This document shows, one piece after another, positions 1 through 15,400 of a stretch of 64,000 bases of DNA. This DNA comes from Hypomesus transpacificus (Eukaryota; Chordata; Actinopteri; Osmeriformes; Osmeridae), in assembly GCF_021917145.1 (NCBI RefSeq), contig NC_061078.1, positions 1,987,640 to 2,051,639 of the forward strand, written 5' to 3'. The notes beneath the pieces were generated by a model. It was not told the DNA's origin. It saw only the letters and a list, made by a program, of their open reading frames with translations, and made no database searches. Numbering within the stretch: position 1 is the stretch's first letter; each line of letters starts with the position of its first letter. Both the position numbers and the translations under genes were made by a program.

Positions 1-94
1 ACAGATTTGTACCTGCACAACAAAAGGACAAACTGTCACGTGCCCAAGTCCCCATGTGCTCGTGAGTGAGTGCATGCAAGGGTGCGTCCTTTAC

Positions 95-1608
95 CCTGCG
101 ATGTTGGCCATGGAGCTGAGGGCATCAAAGCCCTGTGCGATGGTGACTCGGGGCACCTGGTCCATGGCCAGCACGTTGCTCTCCCTCTCTGCCAGTTTAG
201 CCATCAGCTCAGGGTTCTGAGCAGGGTAGATGAAGCTAACCAAGGTGGACTTGGGCTTCAGGAGATCTGCCTCGTGAGTCCCCAGTGCCTCATTTAAGAC
301 AGGGGCCCGAACCTGCGTAAAAACAATTCAAAGAATTTAGAGCGGCACTTTGATCATCGATAGAAATACACGTTTCTCTCTCTCTCAACATAATCTGAGT
401 GGTAAGACAGAGCTTCGCTTTGTCAGATCTGCTGCCAGTTTGAATAGGTTGAGATACTGACCTTGAGGACCAGGTCTGAGCCAAACGCCCCCTTGGTGTC
501 TGTGATTGTGGCCCCAGCCTCTATGTACTGCTGGTCGGAGAACTTTGCCTCATCTCCTGCTCCACTCTCCACCTGCACGCTGAAGCCCTGTTTGACCAGA
601 GCCTGAACGCCCACGGGCGATAGCGCCACACGCCGCTCATTTAGAAAAGTCTCCTTAGGGACACCAACCACCAGGTCCTTGTACAACACACCTGGGGAAA
701 CACACCTGCAGCCTCAGATTCACATTGCATGCCGATGTGTACATACAGCTTGGTTGCAACGGGGTATACATGAGTCATATAAACCCTTCGGAATCTTTCA
801 TTTGTTCAGCGCCATCTTGGGCAGATTAGAAGGATTCACTCTGGTTGGAAGCATTGCATACGTTCAGTGACAAGAAGGTCTGGTTGAGCTTTCCCTGTTT
901 TATGCTACTCCTCATAACAGGGCAGCATGTACAACTGAGAGTGCTAGGGTACAGGCTTGGTGGAGTCCAGTTTCAAATAGTTCTCCATACATGGCTTGAT
1001 GACCTCGCTAGTGCAGAGACATTATTAGCAGCTGATTGGCTCTGAGCCAGTTTCCATGGAGAGGCCTGCATTGCCTCTCCAGGCAAGCGTTAAACTACCC
1101 TTGAAGCTCAAGAGAAACTCCCAAAACTTACAAACACACAAGACACACCGCTTCGTGCACTACCGCCGACTCTGACCCGCGGGGAAAGTGTTTATATGCA
1201 GAAACACACACAAAGAATCAAGACCTACGTTTCACCTTTAACTGACCTCTCGCGTTTACACGGGATATAGAGCTGAGTATAAACTAGACATGTTTGTGTA
1301 AGTGCCTAGCTATTTTGGTAAGTTCTCCTACAGCCTTGTGCAAACATTTCCAGTCTTAATTCAGCTGTAAAGAGTGTTTCATCGTCGCTCAACAATGATA
1401 CAGAAGGAGAAACCTAACTACTCCAGGCTAAACAAACCACTGCAGACTTAAAGATAAGAGGCTGTAACTTGCCTTTAGTAGCCTGCTGGTCCCACAGCAC
1501 AGGGTATGTCCTGAAACATCTCCTCCCTGTCTGGTGAACCTTCTTCCGGACGCCCTGCTGGAACAAGGTGACAGAGGATCCGGAGACACAGCGCAGCAGG
1601 GTCGACAT
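95..1608 (-). CDS. nnt: NAD(P) transhydrogenase, mitochondrial (first three coding exons, partial)
   Basis: NNT sits in the inner mitochondrial membrane and uses the proton gradient to pass hydride from NADH to NADP+, supplying NADPH for redox defence. Coding exons on the minus strand are 1608-1473, 691-462 and 312-95, giving about 194 residues before the gene leaves the window. The first exon encodes a basic, Ser/Thr-rich mitochondrial presequence beginning [12 protein letters not shown]. The second begins the NAD-binding dI domain ([18 protein letters not shown], then [13 protein letters not shown]), and the third continues it ([33 protein letters not shown]). These blocks are close to human NNT. 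The start at 1608 is the only one that leads into the conserved frame. The phases (1, 0, 2) join cleanly only if intron 1 uses a GC donor at 1472-1471. The gene is single-stranded in direction and diverges from afg2b about 1.7 kb away. Membrane and NADP-binding domains are outside the window. Confidence 0.95.
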
Positions 1609-3303
1609 GGCTTCTGTGGGAGCTGCCCCTAGCCAACTTTTCACTACACAAACACACAGATAAGATCCACTCAACTTCGGCTTTCAGATCACAAAGCACA
1701 TTTCACTTTCCCCCCCAAAATCCTGAGCCCTAACACACACACTCTGTGGCAAGGCCTAGAGACAGCAGTGTGACATTTCAGCTCTCCAGGACAAGCAGAT
1801 ACGGGCCCAGGGTTGGTTACACATGCAGGACAAGTTCGCGAGATCTGGAAATATGACGGTGAAGTGGGAATGTGCCAAGACCCTCCTGCTGCCCAGGGCA
1901 CAGCTGCACAAGCAGAGAGATTATACACACGGTATGTTATAAGCACAGGCAGGACAGGAGCACAGGGACAAAGTAATTCCACTGACACGCACGCACGCAC
2001 AAACGCTTGTCTTCTGTTGCTGTCCAAAAAACAATTAGCATAACATGCATACATGGTGTATTATACCTGATTCATATCTGCAAAAACTTAACGGTTTCAT
2101 TCATAGCATTTCATTCATTGTCTGAGTACACAAGTGGCATTGCTGTCCAATGGACTTACAAACTTTTCATGATATCATAGACTGCCACGACAATAGCCAT
2201 AAGATTACTCGCACTAACCTTGTATGCCTCTAACGTTTTTTTTCTCACCACCTGTACGGCCCTAGAGCTGTTGCTCTTGAGCTGCACCTGACCTAAATTA
2301 GTCTATCAGTGTTCGGCCAGGACAGCACGGCAACCTTCACGTTAGAAACAGGAAGAGAAAGTGAAGTTTCGAAATCGCACTTTTATCTCAGTTATAATAG
2401 TATACCATGTGATCCCACTCACAACGACAATTAAACGTGTCACATGTTGCGCTTCTTTAGAAGTATGTAACTTTAGGGATGATGACGAATAAAACAGAAC
2501 TGTCAATGGGAAACATTTCTTAAGGAGAATTTCAAGAGAGGGTCTGCATATTTAATTGTACAAATTACCTATATGTATGTTTATATCATGTTTTTTTAAT
2601 AAACTACAATAATGTCTGAGCTGCAGATGCATACTTTGTACCTTTTGCATTGTATTCAATAAATAAAAAAAACACACAAAAGCTGTCCGACTAAAATTAA
2701 ACCATGTTCAACTTTGATTACTTTTTATGCAGGAAGAAACTAAAATGATGTTTTTTACAATTACGACCACTAAGACTATAACAATTTAATATTTTTACCT
2801 CGTCATCTGACAAATAATATGGATATGTAGGTCTATGTGACCATAGGAACAAAACTGAGATCATAAACTTTAAAAAACGTAAAATGTTCATGCGTCCACC
2901 AAACTACGGAAACGTTTTTGGTTGGCCAATGTATATCTGGCTCACATGGCTACGGTAAACACAGATCTTGACAGCCTGAAGTTTTAATCCGGATAAATGT
3001 ATTTAATACGTCTAACAATTTCCGAAATATCAAAACACATTAACTGGTAAGTACATTACCTGGCTAAGTAGCTAGTGGTGCTCTTTGGGTGTTATTGTAG
3101 TGTTTGTGTTTTACGTACGTACCTACGTAGGCTATTGAATGAGGCCAGCATGCTACAAGCCTGGATTAAAAAAGAAACAAAAAGAACATTTATAAATTCC
3201 AAGGTCTGTCCACTCTAGCATGCAACTTGAACTGTGTGTCGTACTAATAAAAGTGAAAATAAAACCGGTTATCTTTTTTACAATAGGACGTGAGAGAAGC
3301 ACA
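1609..3303. promoter_or_regulatory. intergenic region between nnt and afg2b (divergent starts)
   Basis: About 1.7 kb lies between the two divergent start codons, so it should hold both promoters and any 5' UTR exons. The nnt-proximal half (about 1690-2030) is moderately GC-rich with a short ACGC run. The 2060-3050 part is AT-rich and unremarkable. A CG-containing run of overlapping ACGT units (3112-3130) lies close to the afg2b start. I see no gene, no TATA box I would trust and no recognisable repeat here. Confidence 0.4.
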
Positions 3304-7007
<3,704 letters not shown>

Positions 7008-8121
7008 AAACTGTCACTTGGTAGCCTAGTTCAGACGTTTTATGTATGTATATGTCTCTAAATCTTTACAGTCACTCTGTAACTTTGGTTTTGACATAAA
7101 ATAGTATCTTGCCATGCATGGGTGTGTCTATTTGCTGTTTCAAATGCCTTTCAGAATGTTTTTACATTCTCACAAAAAATGTAATAGTGATTATGTTCAT
7201 TTAATCTGTGCTGCTATAAAAAAATAATATTTGAAATATAAATGCGAGAGGAAGATAAAACGGGAATGACTTCGTTTTTGTCCAAGTGAAAGAGCTTTTT
7301 GTGTGAATTATGTTCAATATGAGTGACATAAGGAACAGTAATGTCAACAGCCATCTAAGAATGAATTACTACTAGATGGTACTACGTGACAAGTCTTCTG
7401 ACAGAATGCTAGATCTTCTACTGAAGCCATGGCATTGCCAGGACCTTTGAAACCAAATATAAGATCTACTATTACTGAACATCAGTGGTGACCATGTGTC
7501 CAAGCTGGGGCCTCTGATTCTTCACCCCTTTATACCCCCTTTACGATGCCCCGACGTCTGACTTGTTTATCTCCTGTGGCCCTGCTGCTAATCAATATAA
7601 ACCAGCAGTGGAAACGAATAGAACTGGAGACTAAATGATCCTGGTCCTATACTTGCCTGAACAAATACGTAGCCTATAAAAGAACACTTCTCCATGATGG
7701 CATCTTTCACTGTTTTATCAAAGTCCTAACATGACTGCGAAAAATCGTAGGTTGTCAAGCTTTTTATGATGTACGCACTGTGTTCAGCAAACACATGGGG
7801 GCGTTGCATACAAAAGAGTGCGTGGTACTTTTAGTTTCCCTTAATGGGACTCTCCTTCGATAGCTGTCAATACAGGGTGATGTCATTGTGAGAAGTGACG
7901 ACGGTTTGTGTACGTGCTTTACAAGTCGTATCACCTCTTCCGCAAAAGACCTGCCGTCAGAAGGCTCCCATCCAAAAGTATCTCGGATTCTGAGAGTAAC
8001 AGGTGACATGGAATGTTCCAATTACTTGATGCTCATCATTGATGAATAACATCGATTCAACATTCATTTTATTTCATTTTAAAACTGTTTTCTATAGATT
8101 CCTAAAGTGAATTTGGACAAA
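7008..8121. other. intergenic region afg2b 3' UTR to coxfa4l3 5' UTR
   Basis: About 1.1 kb between two genes on the same strand. The first 250 bases are AT-rich and probably carry the afg2b 3' UTR and cleavage site. The sequence just before 8122 should hold the coxfa4l3 promoter. I see no further gene, repeat or structured element. Confidence 0.4.
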
Positions 8122-9047
8122 ATGTCAAGTTTTATCCAAATGCTGAGGAAGAGGAAAGAGGTGAGTGACTCGAAAATGGTGCCAATGTGAATTAGGTGAT
8201 GCGTTTATTTTTTTAATGTATTTTATTATTTCAACTATCACTTAAATATAGCGGCCAAGTCTGGACCAAGGTTAATTTCTGTTAGAAGGCGAATAGTGAT
8301 GGTAGAAAATTCAGTTCTGGGGGCCATATAACTTTCATATGTCGTTCGTGTGTCCTTAGTTGATCCCTCTGATTGGCTTTATGGCGTTTGCTGCAACAGG
8401 AGCAACCTCTGCGGCAATTTACTTTCTACTCACCAAACCCGATGTCATGTGAGACTTTATGATTTGATGAATTAATCAACATTCTATTTCAAGTCTGCAT
8501 GTTTTCTAACTCTAACTAGGAGTTTATCTATATGTCCTCGACAGACACATTTGATCAGAAAGCTTGTCAAATCCCATCCTATTTTAGCTGACTTTATCTT
8601 TTTAATATTCAGTTTGAATAAGACCTACAACCCAGAGCCTTGGGAAGGACTCGATCCATCAAAACCCCAAAAGGTAATTGTTGTTGAAAAGTTCCAATCA
8701 GATATGATAGTTAAAACAAGTTATGATACAGGGATGTTGTTGACCTGCCAGAACAGTACATACTGTTCTTACATGAGTCATAAGAGGAGCACCATTGTCA
8801 AGATTCAACCAAACCTTCACCCAACCTTCTTGCAATTACTTAGTGCATCTAATATAAAGTATATTTCTGAAACTCTAAATGATGTAGCCCACTGTTGATG
8901 ATTCTACATGACTGTTTACTAATGGTATGATAGATGGGAAGACAGACAGTGTACCTTTTTTTTTTTTTTATCTTGCAGCTAATCACTTTAAACCAGCAAT
9001 GGAAACCAATAGAGGCGTTAGAATTGGTGAAGAGTATGACCAAGTGA
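8122..9047 (+). CDS. coxfa4l3: cytochrome c oxidase-associated NDUFA4-like protein (C15orf48/NMES1/MOCCI)
   Basis: The family is a small mitochondrial inner-membrane paralogue of NDUFA4/COXFA4. In mammals it replaces NDUFA4 in complex IV during inflammation and lowers respiratory activity. Exons 8122-8160, 8360-8448, 8613-8673 and 8979-9047 give 85 residues, against 83 in human. The order is a short basic N-terminus (MSSFIQMLRKRKE), one membrane helix (about 15-37, LIPLIGFMAFAATGATSAAI), then the family blocks NPEPWEGLDPSKPQK and NQQWKPIEALELV. The junction codons (AT|T, phase 2, and later phase 0) rejoin to give VILNKTYNPEPW, matching human spacing. The gene directly follows afg2b, as in human 15q21. 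In mammals the 3' UTR carries miR-147b; a diverged version is visible here at 9143-9207. Confidence 0.93.
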
Positions 9048-9142
9048 GGTTTCATCAAGAGACCCAACCGGCCAGAACCACCCTTCCCTACCCTGCCCTA
9101 AAACTGACCTTCCATCAATCACCTTTCCTGGACACCCCATCA

Positions 9143-9207
9143 GTCTAACAGAATCCTTTTTGCACAGACTAGAAGCTTTGACATTTACTGAAATGCTTCG
9201 GGTATAC
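9143..9207 (+). ncRNA. diverged miR-147-like hairpin in the coxfa4l3 3' UTR
   Basis: The mammalian miR-147b hairpin lies in the same 3' UTR. Here the 5' arm TTGCACAGACTAGA (9160-9173) recalls the human TGCACAAACTAGATT part. The 3' arm GAAATGCTTC (9190-9199) matches the core of mature miR-147b. The seed segment (human GTGTGCGG) has become roughly TTTACTG. Hand-folding leaves about 14 of 21 arm positions paired, with several mismatches, so a decayed or re-seeded relic is more likely than a fully conserved miRNA. Homology by position is convincing; function is not shown. Confidence 0.5.
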
Positions 9208-9372
9208 CGATGTGGTTTTTAATCTGCTTTGTCCTGCTTCTAATCAATGACGTCTTCAAGGACGTTTCCCGTTCGGTAGTGCTCAATATCACCAAGCTGT
9301 TCTTGCCGTAGATGTACATGCACTGTATTTAAAAATGTGTGAAATATACTGTATACATTTACACCTTTCAAC

Positions 9373-9378
9373 AATAAA
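9373..9378 (+). terminator. AATAAA poly(A) signal for coxfa4l3
   Basis: This canonical hexamer lies 326 bases after the stop codon, in sequence downstream of the miR-147-like hairpin. It would place the hairpin inside the mature 3' UTR. Confidence 0.55.
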
Positions 9379-12300
9379 TTGTGTACCATAGCTATACCAA
9401 ACCCCCCCCAAAATTTCAACTTTTTGTCTAATCGAGTGTTTGAATATCCTTTTAATTTTATTTTGTGACTTTCCTTATTCCTCCTTCCTTTCATCCTCAA
9501 AGTGTTCCACTCACAGCGACAGCCGTAATGGACTAGTCTGAGCGCCGCCTCGATTAGCTTCCTGTTATTCTTTGCTGTGGGATTGGGTCACATAGTCAAT
9601 AGTTCATTTTGAAGAAATACAGGACTGTTTAAAATGTTGGTCAGCAAACACTAATCCTCCATTATGATAATGACATGGTTTGTTAAAATTACATGAACCA
9701 CTTAGGATCCGGATTGATTAGACAGAGTGATTACAAAGAGAAGCAATATTGCTTAATAATACTGTTTTACTCAAGGAAGAATAATACAACATGTTGAGTA
9801 TTTGAGTTATTTCGACAAAGAAGTACTATTTTAGGTGGATATCCAGAAATAAATGAGGTTTTGTATAAATGGGGGACCAATTCCCAAGTTGTGGGTTAAG
9901 AAATCATGTTGAAACTAAATTCAATGAGTAATCAATAAATTATCCATTATAAGTAATCAATAGGCACTAAAGGCATCAAGTTTAGTTGATTGCTATTGCA
10001 CACTGTTATTGAGTGTATTATCTGGCTGTGCAGATGAGACCGCAGTTACATAGATCACACTGCCTGACAAAAGGATCAGCCTGTAGGGTATTTGGCTAAG
10101 CAAATTCTTCACGCTCCAGGTCACAGTTGCCATAATGAGAATAGAACTACTAGTGTGTCATCAACATTAACATAACAATATGTGATGAAGTGATTGATTA
10201 CATGGTTTACATTACCAAGGAGCAGTGACAAAGACAGAGAAAAATGGTGGTATGTAATTGTGATACATATCTATATTATTATTATTATTATAGCATCTAT
10301 ATAAAGGCAGGAAGGAAGAGTAGGACCTGTGTGTAAGAGAAGTTTTGAAAAGCAAAATAACAGCCTCACACTTTGTCATCATAACAATCCGTTATTTGAC
10401 ATAAATAGTGATGACTCAAAATATCAATGATGCAAATCTTTTTTGGAAACTTTATTTCCTCCAAAATATGTTTTGAACCATTTGAAAACTAACTTTATGT
10501 TTTCAACATTTTAATGTTATTTTTCGAAATATATTGTAAACCTTTTGAAACTTTGTCTACATTTTTTCAACCATTTCAAAACTTTTCTTTTTCGAAAATA
10601 TTTGTTCAACCATTCAACATTTTTTTTCAACCTTAAATTTTTTTTGGGGGGGGGGATTTCTTTTTTGAAATATGCGCAATAACAATAAATGATATTGATG
10701 CCACCGAATACAGATTCAAACTAATGCAATGAGCCTTAACATTTAAGTAGAAAGCACAGATATTTGTGTAAAAATTTAGGGAGTGAATGTAAAGTTGTAA
10801 GAACAATTGTCAGGTACTGACACCAGAAAAATCTACTAAGTACTTGTAAGTACTTGTACTTATTGTAATAACTTGACCAGGTTGTAAATTGGCAATGCCC
10901 AGACATTAAACTCTGCTGACAGCAACACCACCCATTGGTGTGTCTGGATAACACAAAAACATGAGCAAAAATGGCCAATCAATTTGAGTGTTCAAAAGGG
11001 TTTATTCTGCATGTAACAACAGTTTATTCATTCACATCTTGGTGTCAATCAGTATTCCAGTTGAGAGACTGTGATATTCGTGCCGTTAGTAAAATGAAGC
11101 ATGACAATAGGCAGTTTAGTGCCTTATTATCTGATGTTAGTTCAAAATAGATACAGAATATTAAACTGTCATTTTAGTATTGTAAAAATACTGCAAAATA
11201 AAAGTTTCAAGTTGGAGGAATGTGCAAATCACTAAATAACACAAAAAAGGCATGAGCTGATTTTACTCTAGTAAGGGAAACATATGGAAAATAGTTTCTC
11301 TCAAAAGTTTCTCCTCAAATTCAGTATTAAATTCCTCTTGATATCAATGATCTCAGGCAAGGTTGTTGATCCTTTAAGAAACCAAACAAGCCTTTTGTAG
11401 GCCATAACATGACTTGGCACATTCTACACCTTTCAATTCAGTACAGTTGCTTTGGAAAATACTACATCTCTGACATGGTGACAACATCTTTTCACTTGTC
11501 TGCTGAAAAGAGATTACGTTAAAACGAGACATTCAAAGAACGTACTCATGTCATCTCCTATGCACAGATTAGGACCAGGCATGATCCTCTTTAACTTTTG
11601 TGTCAAACACAAATCAAATACTGCCAAATTTTGATTGTCTCCTGGTTTTCAATCATACTGAGCTGCTGGTAAATAAACATGTACATTAATTTTGTTTTAA
11701 TGTGGTTACTGAGGCAAAAAAAGACTCCCCTCTCTAAAATTGGTGCATGCAAAGCTTAGAATGAGTGTCAGCCCTTTTCAGACACATCAACAAAAGCATG
11801 TGGATATGATAGGAATCGGATACATAACAAGAACGAGTCAAACAAGAGTATACTACTTGCTGCATCCAAGTCAATGGAAATGTGTGATATCATGTCATAT
11901 GGTCTACAATGCATCCTGGGGCCTGTTCTATAAAACGTGTTTACCGAATAAGCCAGGCTTATGTTAGTTACTTTCCCTGACATAAGCCCGGTTTATTCAG
12001 TAATCTCGTTGTATGGTACAAGCCCCAGGATGCATTGTAGACCATATGACATGATATCATGACAGAGGCACCTGTGCATTTCAATAGCAAAAATTAAAAA
12101 GAAATACAGTTTGTTTGAAGAGGAAGAGAAACAATAAAATTACATCTGACAATCATTTGCTTAGTACAACACTAACAACTGAATAAATGAATACAAAAAG
12201 AGGAACAAAGTTAAACATAGGCTTTAATGGTGATTAAAGATTAAGCTTGAGCTTCGCAGGCATAGGTTAAAGTCTCTGGAGGAAGTAGCCACCCTTAAGT

Positions 12301-12486
12301 AAGACATTTGCATCCGCTGACCGTCAGTTCAGTTTACTGTCCTTTGGCACAAACCTAAGTGTCAGTCTACTTGCATATCCTGCAACACTGACCTGTGATG
12401 AACTGGTTGCATTGAATGCTGTTGTGCCTGTCTTGGACTCGTTCACCTGGAAGCAGGTATGTGAGGCGAGGCCTGTGTGTCAGGCC
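9379..12486. other. convergent intergenic region coxfa4l3 / slc30a4
   Basis: About 3.1 kb between the 3' ends of two convergent genes. It is AT-rich with many homopolymer runs. From 10440 to 10650 there are loose repeats of a TTTTCAACCATTT-like motif and a T/G homopolymer stretch. TTTATT hexamers at about 11001 and 11021 on the plus strand could be poly(A) signals for slc30a4 on the minus strand. The only clear element is the palindromic MITE at 11885-12059. Confidence 0.4.
11885..12059. mobile_element. palindromic MITE with perfect 38-bp outer arms
   Basis: Bases 11885-11922 and 12022-12059 are perfect inverse copies over 38 bp. Inside them is a weaker inverted repeat (CCTGTTCTATAAAACG against CTTGTACCATACAACG, and AATAAGCCAGGCTTATG against CATAAGCCCGGTTTATT). 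The whole unit of about 175 bp is non-coding and would form one long hairpin. It resembles the short foldback elements common in fish; I cannot assign a superfamily. Confidence 0.7.
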
Positions 12487-15400
12487 TCAGGTGCTGGGCA
12501 GCTGGCAGTGTCCACAGGTGTTTACGGGCCTCTGTCTGTATGTCTGGACCTGCACGGTGCACCTGGCCAGACCGTAGGTGTGGAGCAACAGGTGGCGAGA
12601 CTTGGCCTGGACGTCCTCCCACGCACTGGCACTAGAGGGCACTATCAACACACAAACACATGGTTTTGGAAACGTTCGATATGAATCATCATACAATGTT
12701 AAGCTGAATTTTCGCCGAAAGGCTAGGCTAGGCTTTTCAAAGTGTCTCTGAAAATATGCAAGTGAAACAACTTCAAGTGAAACTATAAACACTGCATCAA
12801 TGGCTACAAACATGTTGCCACGTAACTGATGCAAGATGCGTGCCGCTCCAACTGCATGTCTGCTGGTAAGTAGGAGGAGTTTGTCTAAAGTCAGGCTAAC
12901 TCACAGAGCTGTAGGTGTACCAGCGCAACGATCTTATCTGAAGTCAGCGCCCACACGTTCAGCTCATCCACTGATTGGACGTCTTCAATCTTCAAAAGGT
13001 CTTCTTTGATTCGCTGAATGTCCAAATGCCTGGGGGCTCCTAAGCATGGCAGAAAAACAGACACCTCCTTCAGATGTCATATACTTACAGCACAGCAACA
13101 CACATCTATTTCGACACGGACTGATTCAGAGATACGGGATCAACTGATGCAACATTCAGGACCAGAAGAGGCGGCCACAAGTCAAACGGGTTCAGCCGTG
13201 ACAGAAGGGAAATCATGACTATTAACTACTGTGCTGTATCATGTGATACGTACCTTCCAGTATGATGACTCCTGTGTCTCGTATAATACGGAAGGTGGTA
13301 AAAAGCACCAGGACGGAGAACACATAGGTACAGATAGGGTCCGCCAGTTTGTACTCTGGCTGAGGGGTCAAACATATCAAACTCAATGGTATCACTGCTC
13401 CTGACGGGAGACTGTCTTCATCTCAGTGACATGAGTAGGAACAGCTTTTCTCATCCACATATGTGCTCAGGGAGGACTATTTGTTGCAAATGACTATGTG
13501 TTGTGTTCTGGTCATTTATAATGTAGAAGACACAGGCTCCAATCATGACATGAGATCACAACGTAAACAATGATATTCTTGTGAAAAAATGTAGTCTACC
13601 TTGAAGCGGACAATGTAGGCTGCTATGAGTACCCCTACACTCTGTACCAGGTCTCCAAGGGCGTGGATGAAGGCAGCCCGGACAGCCAGGCTCCCATGGC
13701 TCCTCTGCTGACCTTGGCCTGAGGACTGGGGGCCGGAGGAAGAGGGGGGACCATGGGAGTGTCCATGTCCATGCCCGTGCCCGTGCCCGTGGGAGTGGAG
13801 GTGGCCGTTCTGATTCAGCAAAAAGCCCATTCTACAGTAGAGAACATGAACACACAGTTACATTTAGCCATTTAGCAGACGCTCTTATCCAGAGCGACTT
13901 ACAGTAAGTACAGGGACATTCCCCCACAGAAAGTAGGGTGAACTGCCTTGCCCAAGGACACAACGTCATTTGACACGGCCAGGAATCGGACCAGCAACCT
14001 TCTGATTAATAGCCCGATTCCCTAACCAGTTAGCCATCTGACAGTTACACAACTTGTGATTTTACTTGACGGTTAGCACAGCCGTATGGGTTGTTATTGT
14101 TGTGTGAAGTTTTGTTCCCATTTGTTATGAAGAATTAGGTTGTAGTACAACTTGGGTTGTAACAGATTCTGTCAATTCACCTCACCTGTACTATGATTAA
14201 CTTGCAGAGGGAGGCCAAGCTAACTCACCAAGTCACTTGATGGACAATAAAATAACTTTGAACTGAATGGTTACATATTTACAACATTTTGAACCTTTTG
14301 AAACAAACACGCCTTTGCATTTGCCTGCGTTGGCGAGTTTCACTCACATCAGGTTGACAGCCACTCCTACGGCTGCAGTGATGAGCATGACGTCTCCGTT
14401 TATGGAGAAGTCTTGGTGTACAGTTCTCTGCACCGCCTCGTTCAGTAACACTCCCGTCAGGATGTAGATGAGCAGCACACTGATGCCGGCAGACACCACC
14501 TCTGTGATGAGGACATGGGAAACGGCAACATGTCAAAACTCTGCGGCTAATAGTGTACTAAACCCACACGCCTCCACCGAGCAGCTTGTTTTTCAAACCA
14601 TATCTTATCAAAAAGAGATAAACACTTTTAGCATCCGTTGTGAACATCAAAAGATCTAACACCTTTTCCATTACAAGTAATTATACTACGGGTAGATTAA
14701 ATCAAGCATTCTGATTGGTTGAGAGGTAGTTCCGGGGTGTGCTTTATTGAGCGATAAAGTACTGTACGCCTGTTTACATTAAGTACGCTCAGCGTCGGGC
14801 CTAACAACACCCTGGAACACGTACTTTATTGACGATAAAGGACTGCCTCTTGTACCTTATTGCTTAAATATACCAAATTACATTGAATAAAAACATTTAC
14901 TGGACATCTGGATCTAGTGCTGTTGGGTATACCATATCAATTCTACAGGTGGTCGTAATACGAAACCCAATTTTCTCCCAAGTCAGCTATAAAACATTGC
15001 AGTAATTTGATACTGTCCGCTACAGTTACATGTAAGAACACTGCCTGCTGATTGGACACATCCTCTAGATAGATAATAATACATCTGCCTGCGACAACTC
15101 CAGGTCCGGAGGTGAAAGCAGGACTTCTGCTGTGCTTTTGTTTATGCACCATTTGTATGTCGCTTCGGATTAAAGGCGTCTGCTAAATGAATAAAATGTC
15201 AAATGTAAATGAGTGAAAGAGGAGAGGGACAGAGTGTTGGTAAGGAACAAAAGGCCGGCCTACCCAGCCGATGCAGTCCGAAGGTGTACGTCTTGGTGGG
15301 AGGTTTTGCAGAGAGCCACAGGGCCAGCAAAGACACAACAATGCCCACCAGGTCCGTAAGCATGTGCAGGGCATCAGTCATTATGGCTAAGCTGTTAGCA

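Noticed and set aside
3220-3303. Earlier in-frame ATG for afg2b
   Set aside because: It adds a hydrophobic stretch absent from the family, whereas the ATG at 3304 aligns with the conserved N-domain start.
7764-8021. Minus-strand frame of 85 codons upstream of coxfa4l3
   Set aside because: No similarity to a known family and no splice or promoter support; it probably overlaps the coxfa4l3 promoter.
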